A stretch of DNA of 10,917 nt from JBJFCE01 sp964437825 (GTDB lineage Bacteria; Bacillota; Clostridia; Lachnospirales; Lachnospiraceae), in the NCBI GenBank assembly GCA_964437825.1, contig CAYTIH010000069.1:1-10917 (forward strand). Direction: 5' to 3'. The notes beneath the pieces were generated by a model. It saw only the letters and a program-made list of their open reading frames with translations. It searched no databases and was not told the DNA's origin. The first letter of the stretch is position 1. The number at the start of each line of letters is the position of its first letter. Both the position numbers and the translations under genes were made by a program. Positions 1 through 6,453 of the stretch are shown here, piece by piece.

Positions 1-790
1 CCTCGGAACCTGCCTGCGTAAAACGGAAAATATTATCAATGAACAGAAGTACGTCCTTTCCTCCTTTATCACGGAAATACTCTGCCATGGTAAGTCCTGT
101 CAAACCGACTCTCATTCTGGCTCCGGGCGGCTCGTTCATCTGTCCGAACACCATGGTGGTCTTATCAATAACGCCTGATTCCTTCATTTCATGGTAGAGA
201 TCGTTTCCTTCTCTGGTACGCTCTCCAACACCCGTAAATACGGAATATCCGCCATGCTCGGTTGCAATGTTACGGATCAGTTCCTGAATCAGCACGGTTT
301 TTCCGACACCCGCGCCGCCGAACAGACCGATCTTGCCGCCCTTCTGATAGGGGCAAAGCAAATCGACAACCTTGATACCTGTTTCCAACAGCTCCTGTGT
401 TGTGGACTGCTCGGAAAAGGCAGGCGCCGGTCTATGAATCGGCTCATAGGAAACAGCCTCCGGTGCCGGCTGATTATCAATCGGCTGGCCTAGAACATTG
501 AAGATACGTCCTAATGTATTTTCCCCTACAGGTACGCTGATCGGAGCTCCGGTAGCCGTTGCATCCATTCCTCTGACAAGCCCGTCGGTAGGTCCCATGG
601 CAATACATCTGACCGTATCGTCACCAAGATGCTGTGCAACCTCTACCACAAGCGTTTCCCCGTTTGTTCTGGTAATGTTGATCGCTTCATTGATCTCCGG
701 AAGGCTGCCATCAGCAAACTTTATATCCAGTACGGCACCAATAATCTGGGTAATCTTCCCGGCATTGGTACTTTTACTTTCTGCTGCCAT
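1..790 (-). CDS. atpD: F1 ATP synthase beta subunit (partial, C-terminus outside window)
   Basis: Catalytic beta subunit of the F1 headpiece, which makes or hydrolyses ATP on the cytoplasmic side of the membrane. The 263 complete codons visible cover the N-terminal beta-barrel and the first part of the nucleotide-binding domain. The Walker A loop GGAGVGKT is at residues 158-165, followed by GVGERTREGNDLY and, near the window edge, the Walker B region DNIFRFTQAGSE. About 200 residues, including the DELSEED region, lie beyond position 1. The start is ATG at 790, preceded by a GAAAGGA ribosome site about 8 bases upstream, giving MAAESKSTNAGK. It is the last atp gene in the window, 67 bases after atpG. 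No break or frameshift is visible. Identity is secure; only the end is missing. Confidence 0.97.
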   Translation of the reverse strand, partial: MAAESKSTNAGKITQIIGAVLDIKFADGSLPEINEAINITRTNGETLVVEVAQHLGDDTVRCIAMGPTDGLVRGMDATATGAPISVPVGENTLGRIFNVLGQPIDNQPAPEAVSYEPIHRPAPAFSEQSTTQELLETGIKVVDLLCPYQKGGKIGLFGGAGVGKTVLIQELIRNIATEHGGYSVFTGVGERTREGNDLYHEMKESGVIDKTTMVFGQMNEPPGARMRVGLTGLTMAEYFRDKGGKDVLLFIDNIFRFTQAGSE

Positions 791-857
791 ATCTTTATTC
801 CTTTCGTTTTTATTTTACTATAAAAGCAATTCTTAATCAGGATTATACACTTACTGG

Positions 858-1724
858 TCATGAAATTGCTTCCGCACCCGCTATAATCTCTGTCAGCTCC
901 TGTGTAATAGATCCCTGACGGGCTCTGTTATACAGCAGTGACAAATTACTAATCATTTCTTCCGCATTGCTTGTCGCAGAATCCATCGCCTGCATTCTCG
1001 CACCGTTCTCACTTGCAACCGCCTCTACCAATGCACCGTAAATCAGACTGGTAATATATTTCGGGATAATCAGCTTTAATGCTTCATCCGGTTCCGGCTC
1101 GAAATTCATTAGCGCCTGACCGGTATTCCTTTCGGCTGCAGCTTCCTCCTGCGGCAGTTCCACCGGAAGAAGTTTCAGAAGCTTTGGTTCATGCACAACA
1201 GTATTCTTAAATGCGGTATATGCAAGATAGATTTCCCCTATCTTTCCGTCCGCAAACTCTTTTAAAAGCTGTTCTGCAAGCCTCATGGCTTCTACATAGG
1301 TCGGCGCCTCAATGATATCGGACAGATCCTCACCGTCCACGTCATATCCGTACCTCGCAAGCGTATCACGGCCTTTTTTGCCGATTGCATATACAATCAG
1401 ATCCTCTTTTTTGAGCTCTCCCTTTGTAATCAGCTTTACCACATTGGAGTTATAGCCTCCGGCGAGTCCCCTGTTGGAGGTAATCATAATAACGGCCTTC
1501 TTATCAGAGTTCCCGGGCTTTAAATACGGATGATCCAGATTGCTTGTTCTTGCAAGCATGGAGGTTACCGTATCATACATACAGTTAAAATAGGATCTGG
1601 ATTGCTCTGCATGAGTCTTGGACCGCTGCAGCTTGACTGTAGAAACCAGCTTCATGGCTTTGGTAATCTGCTGCGTACTTTGGATACTGCTTTTACGTCT
1701 TTTAATGTCTCTCATCGAGGCCAT
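858..1724 (-). CDS. atpG: F1 ATP synthase gamma subunit
   Basis: Central rotating stalk of F1, which couples c-ring rotation to conformational change in the beta subunits. At 288 residues it has the normal family length. The N-terminal helix (MASMRDIKRRKSSIQSTQQI, then TKAMK, about residues 1-35) and the C-terminal helix (YNRARQGSITQELTEIIAGA near residues 263-286) are the conserved antiparallel coiled coil that enters the alpha3beta3 ring. The middle holds the Rossmann-like domain with SNRGLAGGYN around residue 83. The ATG at 1724 has AGGTGA as ribosome site, and atpA ends 19 bases upstream, so the two are cotranscribed. Nothing unusual is seen. Confidence 0.97.
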   Translation of the reverse strand: MASMRDIKRRKSSIQSTQQITKAMKLVSTVKLQRSKTHAEQSRSYFNCMYDTVTSMLARTSNLDHPYLKPGNSDKKAVIMITSNRGLAGGYNSNVVKLITKGELKKEDLIVYAIGKKGRDTLARYGYDVDGEDLSDIIEAPTYVEAMRLAEQLLKEFADGKIGEIYLAYTAFKNTVVHEPKLLKLLPVELPQEEAAAERNTGQALMNFEPEPDEALKLIIPKYITSLIYGALVEAVASENGARMQAMDSATSNAEEMISNLSLLYNRARQGSITQELTEIIAGAEAIS

Positions 1725-1743
1725 AGCATTTCACCTGTACTTT

Positions 1744-3228
1744 CTAAAACTGGGTCTTGAATTCTGCAATCGCTTTCTTTAACGTTTCCTCCGTTGCTTC
1801 AGAGATTACTTTTTCATCCTTAATTGCGGCAGGCACTTCGGGATATTTGGTATCCAGAAATTCAAAGAGCTCTGCCTCAAAACGGGTAATCTCCTCCGTC
1901 GGGACATCCAGCAGATATTTATTGGTTGCAACATAGATAATAATAACCTGATATTCTACCGGCATGGGCTTATATTGAGGCTGCTTTAATACTTCCTTAA
2001 TTCTTTCACCCTGCGCCAGCTTTTCCTTGGTATCGGCATCCAGCTCGGAACCGAACTGTGCAAACGCTGCAAGCTCACGATACTGTGCAAGCTCCACACG
2101 AATCGGGGCCGCAATCTTCTTCATCGCCTTAATCTGCGCCGCACCGCCGACACGGGATACGGACAAACCTGCATTTACCGCAGGGCGGAAACCCGCATTG
2201 AACATTTCCGTTTCCAGATATATCTGTCCGTCCGTAATAGAAATAACATTTGTAGGGATGTATGCAGATACATCACCTGCCTGCGTCTCGATAATCGGAA
2301 GCGCTGTCAGAGAACCTCCGCCGTATTCGTCACTCATACGAACCGCTCTTTCAAGCAGTCTGGAATGCAGATAGAATACGTCTCCGGGATATGCCTCACG
2401 TCCGGGCGGTCTTCTCAAAAGCAGGGAGAGTGTACGGTATGCAGTCGCATGCTTGCTCAGGTCATCATAGACAACCAGAACANNNNNNNNNNCGATGGCA
2501 CAGCCGGCATACGGTGAAATATACTGCAGAGGCGCAAGGTCACTGGCAGTTGAAGCAACAACCGTCGTGTAATTCATCGCACCGAATTCCTCAAGGGTCT
2601 TTACAATGGATGCTACCGTAGACGCCTTCTGTCCGATGGCAACATACACGCACTTCACATTCTGCCCCTTCTGGTTAATAATGGTATCAATTGCAATTGC
2701 AGTCTTTCCGGTCTGCCTGTCTCCGATGATAAGCTCACGCTGTCCACGTCCGATCGGCACCATGGAGTCGATTGCCTTGATCCCGGTCTGCAAAGGCGTA
2801 TCAACGGATTTACGGGTGATAACGCCGGCTGCAACTCTTTCAATCTGACGATATTTATCAGTCTGAATCGGACCCTTTCCGTCAATGGGCTGTCCCAGCG
2901 CATTGACGACACGTCCCAGTAATGCATCTCCTACAGGAACCTCTACAACTCTGCCTGTGGTCTTAACCTGATCACCTTCGTTGATGTTGCGGGAGCTCCC
3001 GAGAAGTACCGCACCGACATTATCCTCTTCCAGGTTCATGACCATGCCGTATACTTCACCGGGGAACTCAAGGAGCTCACCCTGCATTGCATTTTCCAGT
3101 CCGTGCACACGAGCGATACCGTCCGCCACCTGAATAACAGTACCCACATTGGATACCTCCATCTCGGATGCGTATCTCCCTATTTGATCCTTAATGACTG
3201 AACTTATTTCTTCTGGTCTTAAATTCAT
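1744..3228 (-). CDS. atpA: F1 ATP synthase alpha subunit (interrupted by an N-run)
   Basis: Regulatory, non-catalytic nucleotide-binding subunit of F1. The P-loop GDRQTGKT is at residues 169-176. LLRRPPGREAYPGDVFYLHS and the SVSRVGG segment, which supplies the arginine finger to the beta site, follow the gap. The ATG at 3228 (MNLRPEEISS) has AAAGGTG upstream; the gene ends in TAG. Ten N at 2483-2492 replace codons 246-249 as counted. Family members have about ten residues between CA(I/M) and VLVVYDD (typically a GEYF...GKD pattern), so roughly 28 bases are unknown rather than 10. The true protein is probably about 500 residues instead of 494. The frame is kept only because 28 and 10 differ by a multiple of three. 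Spacing is 27 bases to atpH and 19 to atpG. Confidence 0.97.
   Translation of the reverse strand: MNLRPEEISSVIKDQIGRYASEMEVSNVGTVIQVADGIARVHGLENAMQGELLEFPGEVYGMVMNLEEDNVGAVLLGSSRNINEGDQVKTTGRVVEVPVGDALLGRVVNALGQPIDGKGPIQTDKYRQIERVAAGVITRKSVDTPLQTGIKAIDSMVPIGRGQRELIIGDRQTGKTAIAIDTIINQKGQNVKCVYVAIGQKASTVASIVKTLEEFGAMNYTTVVASTASDLAPLQYISPYAGCAIXXXXVLVVYDDLSKHATAYRTLSLLLRRPPGREAYPGDVFYLHSRLLERAVRMSDEYGGGSLTALPIIETQAGDVSAYIPTNVISITDGQIYLETEMFNAGFRPAVNAGLSVSRVGGAAQIKAMKKIAAPIRVELAQYRELAAFAQFGSELDADTKEKLAQGERIKEVLKQPQYKPMPVEYQVIIIYVATNKYLLDVPTEEITRFEAELFEFLDTKYPEVPAAIKDEKVISEATEETLKKAIAEFKTQF
2483..2492. other. Assembly gap (10 N) inside atpA
   Basis: Ten consecutive unknown bases. On the coding strand the flanking partial codons are G.. 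(consistent with Gly) and ..T (consistent with Asp). These match the first and last residues of the conserved Gly...Asp stretch expected between CAI and VLVVYDD. A round value of 10 N suggests a placeholder length; the protein family predicts about 28 bases. Confidence 0.95.
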
Positions 3229-3255
3229 GGATCGTTCGCACCTTTCTCATAAAAT

Positions 3256-3804
3256 TTAAGCTAGTCTGATTTTCATCAGACTCCGCTCCAGGTCATTTAA
3301 TTTGGAACGAATACTACTGTCCACCACGCGATCGCCGATACGGATGATCATTCCTCCGATCAGATTCTCCTGCACCTCATAATGCATTTCCATCTGATGA
3401 TAGCGCGTTGTTTCGAGCAGTCTTCTTTCTACTTGTTTTTTCTGTTCATCTGTTAATGAAACAGCTGTCTGTACATAGGCAATTCCAATGCCTTTATGCT
3501 CTTTCATTTCATCAATGAAGTAAGTAAGGATATCATCCATGGCACTATAACGGTCCTTCTCTACGGTCAGAACCATAAATCCCAGCATTTCCTCACTAAC
3601 CCTTCCCTGAAAAATACTTTTCAGCGTACGGATTTTTTCTTCCTTGACGATCTTGGGATGCTTCATGATCTGCATAAGCTCGGGATGATCCAGAAGAATC
3701 TGCTTCAGACTCTCTGCCTCCTCTAACAGCTGATCCTCATGATGCTTCTCAATGGCAAGTTCAAACAGCGCTTCCCCATAAGTTCTTGAAATCAGCTTAG
3801 CCAT
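3256..3804 (-). CDS. atpH: F1 ATP synthase delta subunit
   Basis: Delta (OSCP-like) subunit, which ties the top of F1 to the peripheral b stalk. The 182 residues fit the family. The N-terminus MAKLISRTYGEALFELAIEK matches the conserved (A)xxYAxALFELA helix. The C-terminal part contains ENLIGGMIIRIGDRVVDSSI (about residues 146-165), the family signature for the b-binding domain, followed by SKLNDLERSL. The ATG at 3804 lies inside the end of atpF (13-base overlap, with GGTGA about 7 bases before the ATG), implying translational coupling between the two stalk subunits. It ends in TAA. The assignment is secure although the family is poorly conserved in sequence. Confidence 0.95.
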   Translation of the reverse strand: MAKLISRTYGEALFELAIEKHHEDQLLEEAESLKQILLDHPELMQIMKHPKIVKEEKIRTLKSIFQGRVSEEMLGFMVLTVEKDRYSAMDDILTYFIDEMKEHKGIGIAYVQTAVSLTDEQKKQVERRLLETTRYHQMEMHYEVQENLIGGMIIRIGDRVVDSSIRSKLNDLERSLMKIRLA

Positions 3805-4361
3805 GTGCTTTCACCCATTTCTTTCAGTGTTTCATCAATTAATCTGTTTTGAACTGCCGTATCCATAGTCTCGGATACGAACTTTGACGCCATCACGGAT
3901 GCAACGGCAATCATTTCCTTTTTGACTTCATCCGCTGCCTTCTGCTTTTCCAGCTCAGCCTCGGTTCTCGCCCTTTCCAGAATAGCGGCTGCTTCTTCCT
4001 TTGCCCGGGCTATGATACGATTCTCGTTTTCAATTCCGCGCTTTCTGGCATCCGCAAGGATACTCTCCGCTTCCTTTTCCACGTTTTTTAATTTTTCTTC
4101 GTACTGTGCCTTCATGGCTGCAGCATCTGTTTTATCCTTCTGAGCGCTGTCAATATCCTCCGCTATTTTTTCGGAACGCTTGGACAGCATTTTCCTCGCC
4201 GGATTGAACAGGAAATGAGACAAGAATAAAAATAATACAAAAACTGCAATAATCGTGAGGACGGAATCCGTAAGCAGCTGGAAATCCAGATCAAATAATC
4301 TTCTCATGGTTCCGCTGCCCGCATCCGCCAGCATGATTCCTGCATTCAATATACTCTGCAA
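3792..4361 (-). CDS. atpF: Fo ATP synthase b subunit
   Basis: Peripheral stalk subunit: one N-terminal membrane helix and a long charged coiled coil that holds alpha3beta3 against rotation. The membrane segment is about residues 33-53 (VLTIIAVFVLFLFLSHFLFN), followed by PARKML and then an Ala/Glu/Lys-rich helix to the C-terminus. It has 189 residues, somewhat longer than the common 155-170, because of an N-terminal extension of about 20 residues. The start chosen is TTG at 4361, which has a perfect AGGAGG seven bases upstream. The in-frame ATG codons at residues 10 and 19 lack a comparable site. The extension includes MLADAGSGTM before the DLDFQLL segment. It overlaps atpH by 13 bases and follows atpE by 34 bases. 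Confidence 0.95.
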   Translation of the reverse strand: MQSILNAGIMLADAGSGTMRRLFDLDFQLLTDSVLTIIAVFVLFLFLSHFLFNPARKMLSKRSEKIAEDIDSAQKDKTDAAAMKAQYEEKLKNVEKEAESILADARKRGIENENRIIARAKEEAAAILERARTEAELEKQKAADEVKKEMIAVASVMASKFVSETMDTAVQNRLIDETLKEMGESTWLS

Positions 4362-4368
4362 CCGACTG

Positions 4369-4374
4369 CCTCCT
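4369..4374 (-). promoter_or_regulatory. Ribosome binding site fixing the TTG start of atpF
   Basis: The coding strand reads AGGAGG, then seven bases (CAGTCGG), then TTG. This perfect Shine-Dalgarno match supports the non-ATG start of atpF. A strong site combined with a weak initiator codon could tune b-subunit synthesis relative to its neighbours; that part is inference. Confidence 0.8.
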
Positions 4375-4395
4375 CTCTCTCATTTGTTTCTTTTT

Positions 4396-4647
4396 TTAGA
4401 TATCAAGAGGATGAACGAACAGAAGCAGCAGCGCTACCAGCAAACCATACAAACCTGTTGTCTCGGCAACGGCCTGTCCAAGTAACATGGTTGACATGAT
4501 ATCTCCTTTTGCTCCCGGGTTACGTCCGACGGCTGCTGCACCGTGACCTGCTGCGATACCCTGTCCTACACCGGGTCCGATACCTGCGATAACTGCAAGG
4601 CCGGCACCAATTGCGGAACATGCTCTGATTAATCCCAAATCTGACAT
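4396..4647 (-). CDS. atpE: Fo ATP synthase c subunit, Na+-type ion-binding signature
   Basis: Proteolipid of the rotating c-ring; 83 residues forming a two-helix hairpin. Helix 1 contains the glycine-rich GIGPGVGQGIAAG (residues 22-34), the loop has the conserved RNPGAKGD (residues 42-49), and helix 2 has LLGQAVAETTGLYGLL. The ion-carrying carboxylate is E62. Q29, V60, E62, T63, T64 and Y67 line up with Q32, V63, E65, S66, T67 and Y70 of the Na+-binding c subunit of Ilyobacter tartaricus, offset three, with Thr for Ser66. This supports Na+ as coupling ion, though such sites can also bind H+. The ATG at 4647 has AGGAGG upstream. It is preceded by an unusually long 157-base structured leader after atpB. 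Confidence 0.97.
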   Translation of the reverse strand: MSDLGLIRACSAIGAGLAVIAGIGPGVGQGIAAGHGAAAVGRNPGAKGDIMSTMLLGQAVAETTGLYGLLVALLLLFVHPLDI

Positions 4648-4804
4648 AATTGAATTTCCTCCTTAATCGTGATTATGTTAGGTTTTCCGCGGTTATGTGT
4701 AATATTCCGGCAGACCGCGCACTGCCGTTCTTTTCACAATTGCTTTGCAATCATGGTAACTGCATGGCCACTTGGCCGGTATCATGTCTGTCATGATACA
4801 TTCA
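4648..4804 (-). promoter_or_regulatory. Structured atpB-atpE intergenic leader with several stem-loops
   Basis: This is the longest gap inside the atp operon. It holds a perfect 8-bp inverted repeat GTATCATG/CATGATAC with a 5-base loop (4779-4799), a few bases after the tandem TGA TGA end of atpB. It also has a 6-bp GC-rich stem CGGCAG/CTGCCG with an 8-base loop (4708-4727) and two weaker stems, ATTGC-TTT-GCAAT (4739-4751) and GGCC-ACTT-GGCC (4766-4777). None is followed by a U-run in the direction of transcription, so these are unlikely to be terminators. A role in mRNA processing, stability or translational boosting of atpE, which is needed in many copies per enzyme, is inferred. Confidence 0.6.
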
Positions 4805-5539
4805 TCATTCACTGTCTCCATATGCATTCGTAATATAGGTCATAGTCAGCATACAGAATACATACGTCTGAATTGCTCCGGAGAACAAATCAAAATATAC
4901 ATGAAGCGCTGCAGGCCAGATCAGCGAAAACCACCGAAGAAGTCCGTATACCAGTGCCATCATGATGGTCCCCGATAATACGTTTGCAAATAAACGCAGG
5001 GACAACGAAATCGGTACTGCGACTTCACTGATAATATTGATCGGCAGCCAAATCGGCAGCCAGGGCGGAAGCGGGGAACACATATCTTTCCAGATCTGCT
5101 TCGGCTTATTGTTCTTGAACTGCGTAACATGAATTAACAGAAACGTCAAAATACCGAGCGGAAGCGTAACGCCGTAATCCGCTGTGGGAGGTCTAAGTCC
5201 CAGGATTCCCGAGATATTGGAAAGCAGGATAAAAATAAAAACTGTTCCAATATAATTTCGGAAGGTCTTCGCATGCTTTCCCATGGTTGTGCGGATCATT
5301 CCGTCCAGCTTCTCCACAATCAGCTCCACGACGTTCTGAAGACCTGTGGGTACCTCCGACGCATGCTTCATGGCACGATTTGCACATAATGAAAATATAA
5401 TCATGACCAGCATGACAATCAGCAGACAGATATGTGTCGTTGTAATCCACACCTCCTGACCCAAGATCGTATATTTGAATACGCCTTTGATCATGAAGCT
5501 CTCTGTCACATCCGAGGATAACAGGATACCCTGTGTCAT
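4805..5539 (-). CDS. atpB: Fo ATP synthase a subunit
   Basis: Membrane stator subunit that forms the two ion half-channels beside the c-ring. It has 244 residues and about five or six hydrophobic helices. Landmarks are the first helix near residues 31-52, SNISGILGLRPPTADYGVTL at 107-126, and LPIWLPINIISEVAVPISLS at 161-180. The essential arginine is R182 in SLRLFANVLSGT. The last helix SGAIQTYVFCMLTMTYITNA includes the conserved Gln near the ion path. The ATG at 5539 shares four bases (ATGA) with the stop of the upstream atpI-like gene, and a near-perfect AAGGAGGTG at 5545-5553 lies within that gene's last codons, so the two are coupled. It ends in tandem TGA TGA. Confidence 0.97.
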   Translation of the reverse strand: MTQGILLSSDVTESFMIKGVFKYTILGQEVWITTTHICLLIVMLVMIIFSLCANRAMKHASEVPTGLQNVVELIVEKLDGMIRTTMGKHAKTFRNYIGTVFIFILLSNISGILGLRPPTADYGVTLPLGILTFLLIHVTQFKNNKPKQIWKDMCSPLPPWLPIWLPINIISEVAVPISLSLRLFANVLSGTIMMALVYGLLRWFSLIWPAALHVYFDLFSGAIQTYVFCMLTMTYITNAYGDSE

Positions 5540-6000
5540 TCTTTCACCTCCTTATCCCAATCCTCCACCGGCGGCGCCGGCTCCGGGTCCGGGTATTTTT
5601 TTACTGTAACTTTATGAATAAGAGGCTGCAGATAAGCGCCTATCTTCAGTCCCATAATTCCGACAAAGGCGGTAAGCGGATTGGCAATTCCCGAAAACAG
5701 AATTCCGAACAAAACTGCCGCCACCGCAAAATATCTGACGAGCGCCCATACCACAATCTTTCTCGCTGCGATTTTCTCGGGCAATCCCAGATATCTGTCA
5801 TAAGTCCATGATAAATGATATGCCATTCCCAGCGCGGTGACCGTCCCAAGGAGCAGTCCGAGCGCACATTCTTCCTTCTGCGGTACAAACCAGATTCCCG
5901 CAAGCAGACATATAAGTTCAAATATCAGGATTCCACACATTAATTCCAATAATGTACGGGTAACACCCGTTTTATTCTTTATCTTTATGACTTGTCCCAT
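5536..6000 (-). CDS. atpI: ATP synthase subunit I (AtpI/UncI-like)
   Basis: Small membrane protein of 154 residues with about four hydrophobic segments (near 17-40, 44-62, 82-102 and 105-126) and a charged, proline-rich tail (YPDPEPAPPVEDWDKEVKE). Position directly before atpB and this topology fit the AtpI family. In other bacteria that family helps assemble the c-ring, including Na+-type rings, and has been linked with Mg2+/Ca2+ transport. Sequence conservation in the family is low, so the call rests partly on position. The ATG at 6000 lies inside the end of the upstream atpZ-like gene (29-base overlap), and the stop overlaps atpB as ATGA. These overlaps make it part of the operon. Confidence 0.8.
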   Translation of the reverse strand: MGQVIKIKNKTGVTRTLLELMCGILIFELICLLAGIWFVPQKEECALGLLLGTVTALGMAYHLSWTYDRYLGLPEKIAARKIVVWALVRYFAVAAVLFGILFSGIANPLTAFVGIMGLKIGAYLQPLIHKVTVKKYPDPEPAPPVEDWDKEVKE

Positions 6001-6250
6001 AAATTTTCTTTGCCAGTTTATAGACGTTCGTAAATCCGGCCAATGCTCCTATGAAAAAGAAAATAATGACCCAGTAAGAAGTACCGGTCTTCCTGTCAAT
6101 CCAAATCCCCAGAAATGAACACAAAAAAATGGGAACGATCATATGGATACCAAACTGTGTGATCATGGCAAGTGCCTGAAATACACTGTGATCATAACCA
6201 CGACGTTTTCGCTTCTTCGGTGCCCTCTCCATATCATTTTCCCCACTCAT
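5972..6250 (-). CDS. AtpZ/AtpI-family membrane protein, first gene of the atp operon
   Basis: Small protein of 92 residues: a basic N-terminus (RAPKKRKRRGYDHS), then two membrane helices (about residues 26-50 and 58-76) separated by the short polar turn IDRKTGTSYW, and a basic tail. This two-helix pattern with a G.W.D turn matches the AtpZ / 'ATPase gene 1' family found at the head of atp operons. AtpZ of alkaliphilic Bacillus acts with AtpI, apparently in Mg2+ supply or Fo assembly; here the function is inferred from family and position. The start at ATG 6250 has no good ribosome site. ATG 6232 (residue 7), preceded by GGGGA, is a plausible alternative. It overlaps the following atpI-like gene by 29 bases. 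Confidence 0.75.
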   Translation of the reverse strand: MSGENDMERAPKKRKRRGYDHSVFQALAMITQFGIHMIVPIFLCSFLGIWIDRKTGTSYWVIIFFFIGALAGFTNVYKLAKKIYGTSHKDKE

Positions 6251-6319
6251 GCAAGATGCCGGTCGTTTCCTCTCTTTTGCTATTATTATGTTTCTTTTCC
6301 AACTTGGGTTTCCATTGAG

Positions 6320-6348
6320 ATTATACCCATTTTTACCAATAATGTCCA
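6320..6348 (-). promoter_or_regulatory. Sigma-A-type promoter of the atp operon
   Basis: On the minus strand TGGACA (5 of 6 to TTGACA) is followed by exactly 17 bases and a consensus TATAAT. Transcription would begin near 6313, giving an untranslated leader of about 60 bases before the atpZ-like ATG at 6250. It is the best promoter match in the divergent region and suits a strongly expressed operon. Confidence 0.75.
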
Positions 6349-6387
6349 GATAAATGCAAGATTTTTTGTAAGTTTTGGGGTACAGGC

Positions 6388-6416
6388 TTTTTCAAAATGA
6401 CGACCTATGATAAAAT
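6388..6416 (+). promoter_or_regulatory. Possible promoter of the DUF402-family gene
   Basis: A T-rich -35-like element (TTTTTC, or TTTTCA shifted by one base) is followed by 16-17 bases and TAAAAT at 6411-6416, with the overlapping TATGAT at 6406-6411. The -35 match is poor. It lies about 40 bases before the ATG at 6454, which is the expected place, so it is offered as a weak candidate. Confidence 0.3.
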
Positions 6417-6439
6417 AAACATAAAAATCCGACTTTCAC

Positions 6440-6445
6440 AGAGGA
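6440..6445 (+). promoter_or_regulatory. Ribosome binding site deciding the start of the DUF402-family gene
   Basis: AGAGGA lies eight bases before ATG 6454. No such site precedes the in-frame upstream ATG at 6397, and the candidate -10 elements fall inside the codons that a 6397 start would require. The internal ATG is therefore preferred. Confidence 0.75.
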
Positions 6446-6453
6446 ATGTGCCT

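Noticed and set aside
191..836. Plus-strand open frames opposite atpD
   Set aside because: They lie wholly antisense to the well-conserved atpD, have no family resemblance and lack ribosome sites; they are reading-frame shadows.
791..857. TATAAT in the atpG-atpD gap as an internal promoter
   Set aside because: The -10-like element has no recognisable -35 at 16-18 bases, and an A/T-rich gap yields such matches by chance.
4708..4799. Stem-loops before atpE as an intrinsic terminator
   Set aside because: No U-run follows any stem in the direction of transcription, and essential atp genes lie downstream. A leader or processing role is more likely.
6397..6453. 19-residue N-terminal extension of the DUF402-family protein
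   Set aside because: No ribosome site precedes ATG 6397, and the candidate -10 elements fall inside these codons. ATG 6454 has a good AGAGGA.
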